From assembly GCA_017474285.1 (NCBI GenBank), contig JAFVHT010000030.1:1-40794 (forward strand): a stretch of DNA of 40,794 bases, read 5' to 3'. Below the pieces are notes generated by a model that was given only the letters and a program-made list of their open reading frames with translations, searched no databases and had not been told where the DNA came from. Origin of the DNA: Acetobacter sp. Its GTDB lineage: Bacteria > Pseudomonadota > Alphaproteobacteria > Acetobacterales > Acetobacteraceae. Both the position numbers and the translations under genes were made by a program. Position 1 is the stretch's first letter; each line of letters starts with the position of its first letter. Shown here piece after piece: positions 7,244 through 16,905 of this stretch.

Positions 7244-9018
7244 AATTTCTTTTTTGGCTGCGTGATAGCCAAACGGATAGCCCGATTTTTACAAACGGAC
7301 AAAAATCTCAACGAAACACGTCATTACAAAAAAAATCGCTTGCTTTACTAGGGCTTGTTGCCTTTATTCTTTTTCTTCCTGGCCGAGCGAGTATCCCGCC
7401 TTTTGATAGAGATGAGCCGCGCTATATGCAGGCAACGGCTCAAATGTTGGAAACACATCATTTTATTGATATTCATTTTCAAGATAAGCCGCGTTATGTG
7501 CAGCCTGCGGGTATTTATTGGCTTGAAGCTGCTTCGGCGGCTTTAGTAGGACCGCGCTATTGGCATAGTGTATGGCCTTATCGTATTCCCTCCCTTCTTG
7601 CTATGACATTGGCTGTTATGTTGACGGCTCTTATTGGGAGCATGCTTTTTGGTCAGATAGCAGGTATTTGGGCGGGTCTTTTACTGTTGACAAGTGTTCT
7701 CGTAACGGCGGAAAGCCGTATGGCAACAATCGATTCTTGTCTATTAGTGTGTGTTCTTTTGGCACAATTAGCTCTTGTGCATGCTTTACAAGATCGGCAA
7801 GCTAACCAACCGACTCGTATTCGTACAGCTGTTCTCTATTGGGTTTCAATTGGTTGTGGGCTAATGCTTAAAGGGCCTGTCATTTTAATTCCCTCATTGG
7901 CAACGCCTTTAACTCTTGCACTTATTGAAAAAAATACAAGCCTTTGGCACAGGCTACGTCCAAGTTGGGGGTGGTTAATTGCGGCTTCTCTTACACTTCC
8001 TTGGCTTGTGGCTATAGGCGTTGTGAGTCATGGTAATTTTTTCTATCATTCAGTAGGAAAAAATTTTTTAGGAAAAGTGGCTTCAGGACAAGAGTCACAC
8101 GGTCTATGGCCCGGGTATTACTTGCTTATTTTTCTTTTAGCCTTTTGGCCGGGGTCTTATTTTACAGCGCGTATTCTGCCAGAAATTTGGCGCCAAAAAC
8201 GCGCTTTATATGTGCGTTATCTCTTATGTTGGATTGTGCCTCATTGGCTTGTGTTTGAAACAATTGCTACCAAACTCCCGCATTATGTTCTTCCTGTTTA
8301 TCCTGCCATTGCTATTCTAACAGCAGGGTTGCTCACCCAACGGCAAATATCTTGGCAAAACGGACTCCGTACGCGCTGGGGACGATTCCTTCTTGCTCTC
8401 TATCGTATCGCGTGGTGTCTTGTTGGGTGTTTATTAGCCTGTTCAGGACCCTTTCTTTTATGGAGACTAGAACATCGTCTTTCATGTCCAGCGTTTCTTT
8501 TAGCGGCTGTAGTGTTGTGTCTGATTGGCGTAGCAGCTGTATATCTTTGGCAAGAAAAACTACGTTACGCTTTATTGGGTAGTGTGAGCGCGGCTGCTTT
8601 CCTTTATACGGGATTATTTATATTCGTTATTCCTCATTTACAAACTATTTGGTTGGCGCCACGCCTTGTGTCTCTTGTTCAAAAAGCTTTGACAGAAAAC
8701 AAAAAAAATTGCCCACGAACTCAAGTTTTTTCTGTTTCTTTTTCAGAGCCAAGCCTTGTTTTTTTATTAGGAGGGCATGTTCATTTAACAAGTGTTGAGC
8801 AGGCTACTAATGCCCTGCAAAAAGACCCTCGTTGTACCGTAACCCTCGTTGATCGGCGCGAACAACCTGCGTTTTTTAACGCTTTAAAACATTGGCAGGG
8901 GAAAGTTATAAGCCAAGGCAATGTAAGTGGGCTAAATTATTCTAACGGACATCTTTTAACGATAAGCCTCTATACAGCCGACATAACGCCATACGTTAAA
9001 GAAATACCTCATCATTAA
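7237..9018 (+). CDS. ArnT/PMT-type (GT39/GT83) lipid-linked sugar transferase
   Basis: An inner-membrane protein of 593 residues with about 11-12 hydrophobic segments and a periplasmic C-terminal part. The first periplasmic loop has the family's catalytic pattern FDRDEPRYMQ (residues 56-65). A second signature, KPRYVQPAGIYWL, follows at about 84-96. Such enzymes transfer a sugar from a polyprenyl-phosphate donor to lipid A or to proteins. The preceding GT2 gene, which overlaps it, most likely makes that donor. The arn genes for aminoarabinose are not nearby, so the sugar may be a plain hexose. Acceptor and sugar cannot be read from the sequence. Confidence 0.87.
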   Translation: MLKFLFWLRDSQTDSPIFTNGQKSQRNTSLQKKSLALLGLVAFILFLPGRASIPPFDRDEPRYMQATAQMLETHHFIDIHFQDKPRYVQPAGIYWLEAASAALVGPRYWHSVWPYRIPSLLAMTLAVMLTALIGSMLFGQIAGIWAGLLLLTSVLVTAESRMATIDSCLLVCVLLAQLALVHALQDRQANQPTRIRTAVLYWVSIGCGLMLKGPVILIPSLATPLTLALIEKNTSLWHRLRPSWGWLIAASLTLPWLVAIGVVSHGNFFYHSVGKNFLGKVASGQESHGLWPGYYLLIFLLAFWPGSYFTARILPEIWRQKRALYVRYLLCWIVPHWLVFETIATKLPHYVLPVYPAIAILTAGLLTQRQISWQNGLRTRWGRFLLALYRIAWCLVGCLLACSGPFLLWRLEHRLSCPAFLLAAVVLCLIGVAAVYLWQEKLRYALLGSVSAAAFLYTGLFIFVIPHLQTIWLAPRLVSLVQKALTENKKNCPRTQVFSVSFSEPSLVFLLGGHVHLTSVEQATNALQKDPRCTVTLVDRREQPAFFNALKHWQGKVISQGNVSGLNYSNGHLLTISLYTADITPYVKEIPHH

Positions 9019-9082
9019 CCGTTTCTTTTGGAAAGAGGCTTTCTAGGTCTAATATATCTAAGGGCGTTTTATTTTAAAAACA

Positions 9083-9158
9083 TGGTGCCCGCTGGCGGAT
9101 TCGAACCACCGGCCCCATCATTACGAATGACGTGCTCTACCAACTGAGCTAAGCGGGC
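9083..9158 (-). tRNA. tRNA-Thr (anticodon CGT)
   Basis: On the minus strand a 76-base cloverleaf is fully formed. It has a 7-bp acceptor stem (GCCCGCT/AGCGGGC), a D arm with AGTTGGTA, a 5-bp anticodon stem around loop TTCGTAA, a T arm GGTGG-TTCGAAT-CCGCC, and an encoded CCA end. The anticodon CGT reads the threonine codon ACG. It lies between the GT39 gene and purF, on the same strand as purF. Confidence 0.97.
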
Positions 9159-9344
9159 GTATTTAATCCAAAACAAACAAATTTAACAGTAAATAATTAA
9201 CATGATCGAGGGTGTTATACAACTCCCAACCCTCTAAAATTGAAAGAAATTATATCTTATGAAAAAAGAAATAAGTTATTAAACATATCTCTATCGAAAT
9301 AAGAGAGGCAAAAGTAGAGATCGCGTTAAGAAAGAGGCGAAAAC

Positions 9345-10826
9345 CTACGAAGACGTGTCTTTACAATGATTGTTGTGGTCAACGAGCGCTATAGGGTAAT
9401 TTCCTGTAAAACAGGCATCACAATATGTTTTACAAGGTGTTTTATCGGAATAGTCTTGATATCCACTCTGAATGGCGCGTTCTAACCCTTTGTGTGAAAT
9501 AAATGCTAAACTTTCAACGCCAATAATGTCTGTCATGGCTTGTAAGTCATGCTGAACGGCAAGAAGTTTGCTACGTTCTGGCGTATCGATTCCATAAAAA
9601 CAAGAATATTCAGTTGGAGGAGAAGAAATACGCATATGCACTTCTTTAGCACCTGCAGCCCGTACCATATCTACAATTTTGCGGGAAGTTGTTCCACGCA
9701 CAATAGAATCATCAACAAGAATAACACGCTTTCCCTCTAATACGGCACGGTTTGGTGAATGTTTCATTTTTACGCCAAGGTGTCGAATGTGGTCAGAAGG
9801 CTCAATAAAGGTTCGCCCAATATAGTGGTTACGGATAATGCCTAACTCAAAGGGAAGATGGCTTGCTTCGGCGTAACCAATAGCAGCAGGCACGCCAGAA
9901 TCGGGCACGGGGACGACCATATCCGCATCAACAGGGCTTTCTTTCGCTAGTTCTCGACCAATTTCTTTACGGACATTATAGACCGACAACCCTTCAAGGA
10001 ACGTATCAGGCCGTGCGAAATAAATATATTCAAACACACAAAAACGCGGTTTTTTCTTATCAAAGGGGTGTATAGAACGTGGGCCGTTTTCTCCTATAAT
10101 GATGATTTCTCCCGGCTCAATATCTCGGACAAATTCAGCACCAATAATATCAAGCCCGCATGTTTCTGAGGCTAATACCCAAGAGTCATGTCCTTGTTTG
10201 GTGGGAAGACGCCCCAAAACTAATGGGCGTATACCAAAAGGATCTCGTGCACCAATAAGCGCATTTTGTGAGAGAACAACAAGAGAATAAGCACCCATAA
10301 CGCGTTTTAAGGCATCAATTAATTTATCTTCTACGGTTGTGTAGAGAGAAGTCGCGATGAGATGCACAAAAACTTCGGTATCCATGGTTGACTGGAACAA
10401 ACAGCCACGCTGAATAAGGTCACGCCGTAGAGCGCGTGCATTGGTTAGATTGCCGTTATGGGCAACAGCGAGTCCGCCAAAAACAAATTCTGCAAAAATG
10501 GGCTGTACATTACGCAATAGTGATGGGCCAGATGTCCCATAACGATTGTGCCCAATCGCACAAGTTCCTTGGAGCTTTTCCATGGTATGGGGGTCAGAAA
10601 ACGTATCACCAACAAGTCCAAAACCATGATGGGCACGAAATTCTTGTATTTTTGGGTCAAAGCAAATAATGCCCGAGGCTTCTTGTCCACGATGTTGAAG
10701 AGCATGGAGGCCTAAAGTTGTTAACGCGGCAGCATCAGAGGCATTCCAAACGCCAAAAACAGCGCACTCTTCATGCGGATGGTCGTTGTCTTCTATAGTA
10801 ATAACGGGGAGAGAAAAAAGAGACAT
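9345..10826 (-). CDS. purF: Amidophosphoribosyltransferase
   Basis: PurF makes 5-phosphoribosylamine from PRPP and glutamine, the first committed step of purine synthesis. It has 493 residues. The N-terminal nucleophile is C21 (EECAVFGVWN), so a propeptide of about 20 residues must be removed. The glutaminase domain shows HRGQEASGI and GHNRYGTSG. The PRPP loop of the type I phosphoribosyltransferase domain is VILVDDSIVRGTTS (368-381). C-terminal cysteines (about 384-480) resemble the Bacillus-type PurF, which carries a 4Fe-4S cluster. The upstream cvpA-family genes match the common cvpA-purF linkage. Confidence 0.96.
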   Translation of the reverse strand: MSLFSLPVITIEDNDHPHEECAVFGVWNASDAAALTTLGLHALQHRGQEASGIICFDPKIQEFRAHHGFGLVGDTFSDPHTMEKLQGTCAIGHNRYGTSGPSLLRNVQPIFAEFVFGGLAVAHNGNLTNARALRRDLIQRGCLFQSTMDTEVFVHLIATSLYTTVEDKLIDALKRVMGAYSLVVLSQNALIGARDPFGIRPLVLGRLPTKQGHDSWVLASETCGLDIIGAEFVRDIEPGEIIIIGENGPRSIHPFDKKKPRFCVFEYIYFARPDTFLEGLSVYNVRKEIGRELAKESPVDADMVVPVPDSGVPAAIGYAEASHLPFELGIIRNHYIGRTFIEPSDHIRHLGVKMKHSPNRAVLEGKRVILVDDSIVRGTTSRKIVDMVRAAGAKEVHMRISSPPTEYSCFYGIDTPERSKLLAVQHDLQAMTDIIGVESLAFISHKGLERAIQSGYQDYSDKTPCKTYCDACFTGNYPIALVDHNNHCKDTSS

Positions 10827-10999
10827 AGGTTTTAAAAAGGACTAAAGGGAGATTTAAAAAGTGAAAGAATGAAAGGACAACGCTTGTTAACACGTATTGA
10901 CGACAAAAGAAATCTTTTAGAAAATAGAGAAAAATATGCACAACAGGCAAGCAAATTATTCTAATCCATTATAGACTTAATTGTAAACTTATTCAAAAT

Positions 11000-11575
11000 T
11001 TACTGCATTCCTGCTAAGATGGAACTAAAAGTGTCACTCAAATCATTAAAATTATTGTAAGGATTATACGCATTAAAATTGAGATTCAATGAGGGGGCTA
11101 GCTGTTGTAGTTGATTAACACCAAATTGAATAAATGGTGTCAGTTGATCGTTATTTCCAAATTGGGTAAGTTGGTTATTATTTCCTAGTTCTTGTAGTAT
11201 TGTTGTACGCTGAATAACAAAAAAGAGAATAATTGAAAAAACTACTCCGCGAACAAATCCTAATAAACCACCAAAACACCGATCAGCACCGGTCATAGAG
11301 GTTGTGCGCACTGTCCATACTATCCACGATGATAGAAAATTCCCTATTACAACAACACCGACTAAAATAATGACTGAACTAGCAATCTGAGCTAAAATAG
11401 GTGAAGAGACATATTGTTCTATTGACACAGCAATAGGGGCTCGAAAACGGGCAATAGCGATAGAGACAAGAATCCACAAACACCAATCTAAGGAAGTATG
11501 GGAAAACCCACGCCAAATACCGTGGAGCGTAGAGATTTCTATCACAAGAAAAATCAGGATTGTACTATAGATCAT
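11000..11575 (-). CDS. cvpA: CvpA-family membrane protein (copy 1)
   Basis: A 191-residue inner-membrane protein with four hydrophobic helices within the first 125 residues and the CvpA-family GIWRGFSHTSL / WILVSIAIARFRAP pattern. CvpA proteins are known from colicin V export and from bile-salt tolerance; their molecular role is unclear. Neighbouring cvpA and purF is a common arrangement. The C-terminal tail is Asn/Gln-rich and contains a near-perfect internal repeat, GNNNQLTQF then GNNDQLTPF. It is a close paralogue of the next gene upstream. Confidence 0.83.
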   Translation of the reverse strand: MIYSTILIFLVIEISTLHGIWRGFSHTSLDWCLWILVSIAIARFRAPIAVSIEQYVSSPILAQIASSVIILVGVVVIGNFLSSWIVWTVRTTSMTGADRCFGGLLGFVRGVVFSIILFFVIQRTTILQELGNNNQLTQFGNNDQLTPFIQFGVNQLQQLAPSLNLNFNAYNPYNNFNDLSDTFSSILAGMQ

Positions 11576-11679
11576 TATTTTCTTCTTGAAAGAGGCTCTG
11601 AATCAAAAGGTGGTATTTTTATAAGACGTAGAAGAGGTTTGGTCGATTCATAAGAATCGATATGAAAACTTTATAAACC

Positions 11680-12252
11680 TTATTGCATCCCTTGTAAGCC
11701 CTGTATTATAGAACTAACATTCTGACTTAAATTATTGAGATTGCCCAAGTTATTGGGGAGACTACTTGAATTGATATTAGAGCCCAATAAGGGGGCTAGT
11801 TGTTTTAATTGATTGATTCCTAACTGAATATACGGTGCAAGTTGGCTGTTATTTCCTAATTCTTGTAGTGTTGTATGCCGCGTAAGAGTTGTAATAGAAA
11901 AGAGAACAACAACACAAGCGCCTCCGAGAATAAACCCTAATACTCCCCCTAGCAAACGGTCAGGTCCGCTCATAGGCGTCGCACGTACCATGCGCACAAT
12001 TCGCGCCGATAAAAAACTGCCTATTATAACAACACCGATTAAAATAGCGAGTGAACTAGCAATCTGATCTAAAATAGGTGATGTAATAAAGTGTCCCATT
12101 AACCCTGCAACAGGGGCTCGAAAACGGGCAATAGCGATAGTGACAAGAATCCACAAACACCAATTTAAGGAGATATGGGTAAATCCGCGCCAAACACCGA
12201 AGAGCGTGGAGAGTACTAAAACGGTAAGGGCTATGCCATCTATAGCTTCCAT
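11680..12252 (-). CDS. cvpA: CvpA-family membrane protein (copy 2, tandem paralogue)
   Basis: A 190-residue protein with the same four-helix plan as its downstream neighbour: GVWRGFTHISLNWCLWILV, IAIARFRAPVAG, then SPILDQIASSL. Long identical DNA stretches between the two genes (for example around 11440-11500 and 12115-12170) show a tandem duplication. The Gln/Asn-rich tail is kept, but only one QELGNNSQLAP unit is present. Gap between the two copies is 104 bases. The duplication may allow division of labour or dosage; nothing in the sequence says which copy is the ancestral one. Confidence 0.83.
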   Translation of the reverse strand: MEAIDGIALTVLVLSTLFGVWRGFTHISLNWCLWILVTIAIARFRAPVAGLMGHFITSPILDQIASSLAILIGVVIIGSFLSARIVRMVRATPMSGPDRLLGGVLGFILGGACVVVLFSITTLTRHTTLQELGNNSQLAPYIQLGINQLKQLAPLLGSNINSSSLPNNLGNLNNLSQNVSSIIQGLQGMQ

Positions 12253-12459
12253 AGAGTTCGTTCTTTAAGCTTAATCAATACACAAACTTTAAGCTAGAAA
12301 TAGGTGTGTTAAAACATATTGTGGGCGTTTTGTCTTTTTACTTTGTTAGGAAAGCACAGATAAGCGTATCATACTCGTGTGATATATTAGTAACATTTCA
12401 TGATGATTGATGCTTTTTAGAGGCTGAAGGAATAGAACTCTTTATATATCTCTGAGGGG

Positions 12460-13767
12460 TTAGTAGCGTAAGGCAGTGATAATACGTACAGTTTTATAAC
12501 TACATAATGTGAAAATAATAGCGGTAGTAAATATCATAGCTGTTGCCGATCCATTGATGCCGAGTAAATGGGTAAGTCCTAAAAAAGTTGGTACATAAAG
12601 GGCAAGTGCTAGTCCTTTGGCACGTAAAATATAAGAAATATTGCCTAATACGGTGAGTATAGGTTCCAGAGGCGTAATAGCAATATCGAGAATAGCATTG
12701 ACCGTGAGAAGATTGATAACTGTGGTACTGTTAAGGCATGGGTGATGCAGCATAAAAGCAAGAATACGATTACCGAAGAGAGCGGAAACAAGAAGTAAGA
12801 CAATAACAATAATACTGATAATACACATAATATTTAAGAGAGTACGACGGAACGTGTGCCAATCTTTATTATCACGTAATTTGACAAATTCAGGGTATAG
12901 ACTAGGAACAACAAGTGTGGCGGGGCGGGCCATAGAGGTTGTTACTTGATTAGCAACGTTAAAAATAGCAGCATCTGCGGCGCCAAGGCTTGTACCAACC
13001 ATGAGAGTAGAGGCTTGTGTAAAGCATGCGTAGATAATACCACTTATACTTGTGCCGAGTGTAAAACCCCAAATACCTTTGATATGAAGAGAAGGAAAAA
13101 AAAGCTCTTTCCATGGGAACTTTGTGCGTAATTTATGCCGTACTAGATAAATCCCGGCACTTGTAAAGCATAAAAATACTGTAAGTTGAGTGACGCTCCA
13201 AACAGCCAAAAAATACGGCATACTGAGGTGATATTCGTAGCCAATAAAACATCCTAATGTACGAACAATAGTCCCAGAAGATTGGGCTAGTGTTGAGAGA
13301 CGAAACATATTCAAAAGTTGCATAAGACCAGATGACCAGCCCGTATTCATAAATAGGATTGTCAGTGCACAATAGATGGCAATAGGGCGTAACTGGGGTG
13401 GCCATCCAAAAAGAACGCCAGAAAATGCAATGCCGACTAGTCCAATAAATAAACCTATCACACTACCGAGGCATTCTAATCGGATGCAAAAGGCTAAAAT
13501 CTGATAAAATTTACGTTCATCTTGTTTATGAAATAGGGTAGATCCATAATGGAGTAATGGTTGCCACGTTTGCATATGTGTCAGACTAGCAATCAGCGTA
13601 GTATAGGCTATAATAAGAACAAGTTGTCCAAAAGCTGTTAAACCAATTGTTTGTGTTGTCCACGGAATAAAAATAAAGCTGCAAACGGCATTAAAAAGAC
13701 GCCCGGAAACGATAATAGATGTGTTTCCCATAATACGGGACAAGGGAGATGTTTTCTTTTGATCCAT
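12460..13767 (-). CDS. Wzx-like polysaccharide flippase (MOP superfamily)
   Basis: A 435-residue polytopic membrane protein with about 12 hydrophobic segments. The N-terminal SRIMGNTSIIVSGRLFNAV and the WTTQTIGLTAFGQLVL pattern are typical of the PST/Wzx branch, which flips undecaprenyl-linked O-unit or exopolysaccharide repeats across the inner membrane. No polymerase or sugar-transferase cluster lies beside it; it stands alone between the CvpA genes and nth. A 207-base gap separates it from the CvpA pair. The substrate is unknown. Confidence 0.78.
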   Translation of the reverse strand: MDQKKTSPLSRIMGNTSIIVSGRLFNAVCSFIFIPWTTQTIGLTAFGQLVLIIAYTTLIASLTHMQTWQPLLHYGSTLFHKQDERKFYQILAFCIRLECLGSVIGLFIGLVGIAFSGVLFGWPPQLRPIAIYCALTILFMNTGWSSGLMQLLNMFRLSTLAQSSGTIVRTLGCFIGYEYHLSMPYFLAVWSVTQLTVFLCFTSAGIYLVRHKLRTKFPWKELFFPSLHIKGIWGFTLGTSISGIIYACFTQASTLMVGTSLGAADAAIFNVANQVTTSMARPATLVVPSLYPEFVKLRDNKDWHTFRRTLLNIMCIISIIVIVLLLVSALFGNRILAFMLHHPCLNSTTVINLLTVNAILDIAITPLEPILTVLGNISYILRAKGLALALYVPTFLGLTHLLGINGSATAMIFTTAIIFTLCSYKTVRIITALRY

Positions 13768-13888
13768 GCTGGAACTTCATGAAAGAAGTAGTAATATTCT
13801 ATCGTTTCTGTAGGCTAGGGTATAAGGTTTCTTTTATAGTAAACTTCTTTTACGAAAATATTCTCCTTTTATATGTCTTGCTTTGTAC

Positions 13889-13926
13889 TTTGTCAAAAAG
13901 CAATAAAATAACACTTTTCTGACAAA
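13889..13926 (+). promoter_or_regulatory. Hairpin in the nth leader
   Basis: TTTGTCA (13889-13895) can pair with TGACAAA (13920-13926), and four further pairs form inside after one mismatch. The loop is A-rich. It ends directly before the AGAGGAAAA ribosome binding site of nth, so it could affect translation or mark an mRNA end. No T-run follows, so it is not a standard terminator. Confidence 0.35.
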
Positions 13927-13950
13927 GAGGAAAAATACAGGAAACAGCAA

Positions 13951-14694
13951 GTGACGTCTCTTAAAATTCCTTATAAAACACCTCGTGATATGAGAAGTGA
14001 TGAAATTGTCGCTTTTCTTCAAACTTTAGAAAAGGCATCGCCTAACGCGCAAACAGAACTCCATTATACAGATCACTTTAGTTTATTGGTTGCTGTTGTG
14101 CTTTCGGCACAAACAACAGATGTTTCAGTTAATAAAGTAACGCCAGCTCTTTTTGCACGGGCCCCTACACCCGAGGCTATGGTGGCTTTAGGGGAGGAAG
14201 GGGTTGCCGCGTGTATACGAACGATTGGCTTATGGCGGGCGAAGGCGCGCCATGTTGTTATGCTCTCACGCCAACTTCTGACACAATATGGGGGAGACGT
14301 GCCACAAACGCGTGAAGCGTTGGAAAGTCTTGCAGGCGTTGGTCGGAAAACCGCTAATGTCGTGTTAAATGTTGCTTTTGGACAACCTACACTGCCCGTT
14401 GATACGCATATTTTTCGCCTTTCCAATCGTTCTGGTTTAGGGCGTGGGCGTAGTGTGCGTACTGTTGAAAAAGCCTTAGAAGAACGTATTCCTGATGCGA
14501 TGAAGCATGCCTCTCACCATGCGATGATTTTACACGGGCGTTATGTGTGTAAAGCGCGTCAGCCTGAATGTTGGCGATGCGTGGTTCGGGAAATTTGCCT
14601 GTTTCCTGATAAAGTAATGTTTTGTAAAGAGACAAGCGCGCAAAATAGAGGTACAAAAGAAGAAATACGTTCTAAAAAAAGCAAAAGGAAATAA
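13951..14694 (+). CDS. nth: Endonuclease III
   Basis: Nth removes oxidised pyrimidines and nicks the abasic site. It has 247 residues. The helix-hairpin-helix LAGVGRKTAN carries catalytic K133. The catalytic aspartate is D151 (VDTHIFRLSNR). The iron-sulfur loop CX6CX2CX5C is complete (C200, C207, C210, C216). The start is GTG at 13951, with GAGGAAAA and CAGGAAAC elements upstream. A lysine/arginine-rich C-terminal tail (about 225-247) extends past the cluster. It converges with hemH after 70 bases. Confidence 0.95.
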   Translation: MTSLKIPYKTPRDMRSDEIVAFLQTLEKASPNAQTELHYTDHFSLLVAVVLSAQTTDVSVNKVTPALFARAPTPEAMVALGEEGVAACIRTIGLWRAKARHVVMLSRQLLTQYGGDVPQTREALESLAGVGRKTANVVLNVAFGQPTLPVDTHIFRLSNRSGLGRGRSVRTVEKALEERIPDAMKHASHHAMILHGRYVCKARQPECWRCVVREICLFPDKVMFCKETSAQNRGTKEEIRSKKSKRK

Positions 14695-14764
14695 AACACA
14701 CTTTGACGTTTTTCTCATTTGTCTTAAAGGCGTATTCTTTAGAGGTAATTTATAGTCGTTATAT

Positions 14765-15808
14765 TTAGGGAAGCCATCCTGCAAGTTCACGCCGTGCAAG
14801 TGTTTCGAGCAAATCAATACTTTCTGGACTTGCATTAAGACACGGGATCAATGTAAAAGACTTCCCTCCCGCTTTGAGAAAAAGATGACGTATGTCGTTA
14901 TCAATTTCATCTAATGTTTCTAAACAATCTGCCATAAAACCTGGCGCAATGACCGCAATGTGTTTAATGCCTTGATCCGGTAGTGCCTGAATAAAGGGGG
15001 CTGTATGTGGGGTTAGCCATGCAGCGCGTCCAAAACGCGATTGGTATGTGAGAGGCATGGTTATTTCATTTATTCCGAGCGCAGCACGGAGGGCTTGCAC
15101 CGTTCGCAAACATTCATTGGGGTAAGGATCTCCTTTGTCAGCATAGGCTTGAGGTAGTCCATGGAATGAGGCAATAATTTTTTCAAAAGGGTAGTTAGCT
15201 TGCGCTTGAGCTATGCGGATATGATTGGCAAGCGTCTTTATAAAAAGAGGATGATCGGCAAAAGAGGGTAATGTGCGGAGGGCAGGTTGGTTACGAAGCC
15301 GCATGAGGGTTCTAAAAATTTGGTCGAGCGTGGTTGCTGTTGAAGTGGCACTATATTGAGGATATAACGGCATACAAAGAAGACGTTGGCAGCCTTGGCG
15401 CATGAGGGTGTGAACCGCTTCTTGTAATGAAGGGGTACCGTAACGCATACCCCATGTAACGGCAACGCCTGACGGTGCCATTTTATCGGCAAGACGTTCT
15501 GCTTGTTGGCGGGTTATGAGTCGTAAAGGACTTTCATTTTGGGTATTGTTCCATACACGTTGATAGGCTTTGCCGCTTGTTATAGGGCGCGTTGCCAAAA
15601 TAATCCCTTGTAAAAGAGGCTGCCAAAGTAAAGGGTGTGTTTCGATAATACGGCGATCGGATAAAAACTCTGATAAATAACGTCGTACAGCACGGTAATG
15701 AGGTTTGTCTGGCGTGCCAAGTGCTGCCAAAATAATCCCTATACGGGGTGTTGTGAGGGAAAATTGTGACTCTAAAGAGGAAACGGGTGAAATATAATCA
15801 AAAACCAT
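14765..15808 (-). CDS. hemH: Ferrochelatase
   Basis: HemH inserts Fe2+ into protoporphyrin IX, the last step of haem synthesis, at the inner face of the membrane. It has 347 residues, within family range. The catalytic histidine is H216 in SFHGLPQAYADKGDPY; the conserved glutamate is E297 in DCLETLDEI. The family motifs LSDRRIIE (49-56) and YQSRFGRAAW (255-264) are also present. It ends 12 bases after the mutY stop on the same strand, so mutY-hemH look like one operon. Confidence 0.95.
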   Translation of the reverse strand: MVFDYISPVSSLESQFSLTTPRIGIILAALGTPDKPHYRAVRRYLSEFLSDRRIIETHPLLWQPLLQGIILATRPITSGKAYQRVWNNTQNESPLRLITRQQAERLADKMAPSGVAVTWGMRYGTPSLQEAVHTLMRQGCQRLLCMPLYPQYSATSTATTLDQIFRTLMRLRNQPALRTLPSFADHPLFIKTLANHIRIAQAQANYPFEKIIASFHGLPQAYADKGDPYPNECLRTVQALRAALGINEITMPLTYQSRFGRAAWLTPHTAPFIQALPDQGIKHIAVIAPGFMADCLETLDEIDNDIRHLFLKAGGKSFTLIPCLNASPESIDLLETLARRELAGWLP

Positions 15809-15820
15809 AATAACGAGGTC

Positions 15821-16891
15821 TTATAGGTTGTGATTGTGTAAAAACTTTTGTCCAAGTGTCAGGCATTTTTTCATAACAGAAGGAAGAGCAACTTCATGTG
15901 TTTGTGATAAAGGGTGTAAAAACCCTGTTGCGACCTCTTTGTTCGAGAAACGTGCAACCCGTCCAACATAAACAATAAGCTCTAAAGCAAAATGTGTAAA
16001 AACATGGTGCACCATTCCCGCACGTTGCCATGGGCTTTGAACAGGTGGCGTTTGAAAGGCCTCATCATCGTTCCAAGGGGTAGAACGCCATTCTGTGCCG
16101 GGGAGTTCTATCATAGAGGCAAGAAGTCCATTATCTGGGCGGCGGCGTAATAAAATAAAATCAGCCTCATCGACTACTAAAAAATGAGCGCCGTAACGTT
16201 GAGGGCGTACAGCTTTAGGGGCTTTTTTAGGTAAAATTGAAGCCGTACCTGCGTCATAAGCGGCACAATATTGTTGCCAAGGGCATAACCCACAAGCTGG
16301 ATTGCGGGGAGAGCAAAGCAGAGCACCAAGGTCAAAAAGGGCTTGCGCAAAATCATGAGGACGTTTTTGTGCTTCTTGATCTGTGTTGAGGGTTGCTGCT
16401 AATTGCGCCAATAAAGGGCGTGCGTTCGGAAGCGGGGTATGTGTGTTAAAAATGCGTGCCGTAATACGCTCTACATTACCATCAACAGGCACGACGGGCA
16501 CACCAAAAGCAATAGCTGCAATAGCGGCGGCGGTATAAGCTCCAATACCGGGCAAGGCTTTCAAACTTGAAACATCACGAGGGAAGCCACCACGCTCAGC
16601 AACGATTTGGGCGCATGTATGGAGGTTTCGTGCGCGAGAATAATAGCCCAATCCTGCCCATGTAGTGAGGACAAGGTCTCTTTCAGCGCAAGCAAGGTCT
16701 GTTAAAGTTGGAAAACGCTCCAAAAAACGGTGATAATAAGGGGCAACAGTTTTTACTGTTGTTTGTTGAAGCATAATTTCACTGAGCCAAACATGGTACG
16801 GATCAGCGATTTGTCCAACAGGGGCTCGCCATGGGAGGATACGGCGATGTTGGTCATACCAGTGTAATAAGGCCTGTGCGGAGGGGGTCAT
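15821..16891 (-). CDS. mutY: Adenine DNA glycosylase
   Basis: MutY removes adenine mispaired with 8-oxoguanine. The protein has about 356 residues. The glycosylase domain shows LSEIMLQQT, with catalytic Glu at about 39, and the HhH loop LPGIGAYTA. The catalytic Asp is in PVDGNVERI (about 138). The iron-sulfur cysteines CX6CX2CX5C are at about 194, 201, 204 and 210. The C-terminal NUDIX-like domain (about 230-345) recognises the 8-oxoG strand. The chosen ATG at 16891 follows an in-frame GTG at 16894; either could be used. It is divergent from the DUF721 gene with only about 14 bases between starts, a pairing often kept in alphaproteobacteria. Confidence 0.95.
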   Translation of the reverse strand: MTPSAQALLHWYDQHRRILPWRAPVGQIADPYHVWLSEIMLQQTTVKTVAPYYHRFLERFPTLTDLACAERDLVLTTWAGLGYYSRARNLHTCAQIVAERGGFPRDVSSLKALPGIGAYTAAAIAAIAFGVPVVPVDGNVERITARIFNTHTPLPNARPLLAQLAATLNTDQEAQKRPHDFAQALFDLGALLCSPRNPACGLCPWQQYCAAYDAGTASILPKKAPKAVRPQRYGAHFLVVDEADFILLRRRPDNGLLASMIELPGTEWRSTPWNDDEAFQTPPVQSPWQRAGMVHHVFTHFALELIVYVGRVARFSNKEVATGFLHPLSQTHEVALPSVMKKCLTLGQKFLHNHNL

Positions 16892-16905
16892 CACAAAACG
16901 CGATT

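Noticed and set aside
9208..9234. Hairpin GAGGGT/ACCCTC downstream of purF
   Set aside because: Only six base pairs, a long loop and no T-run; not supported as a terminator.
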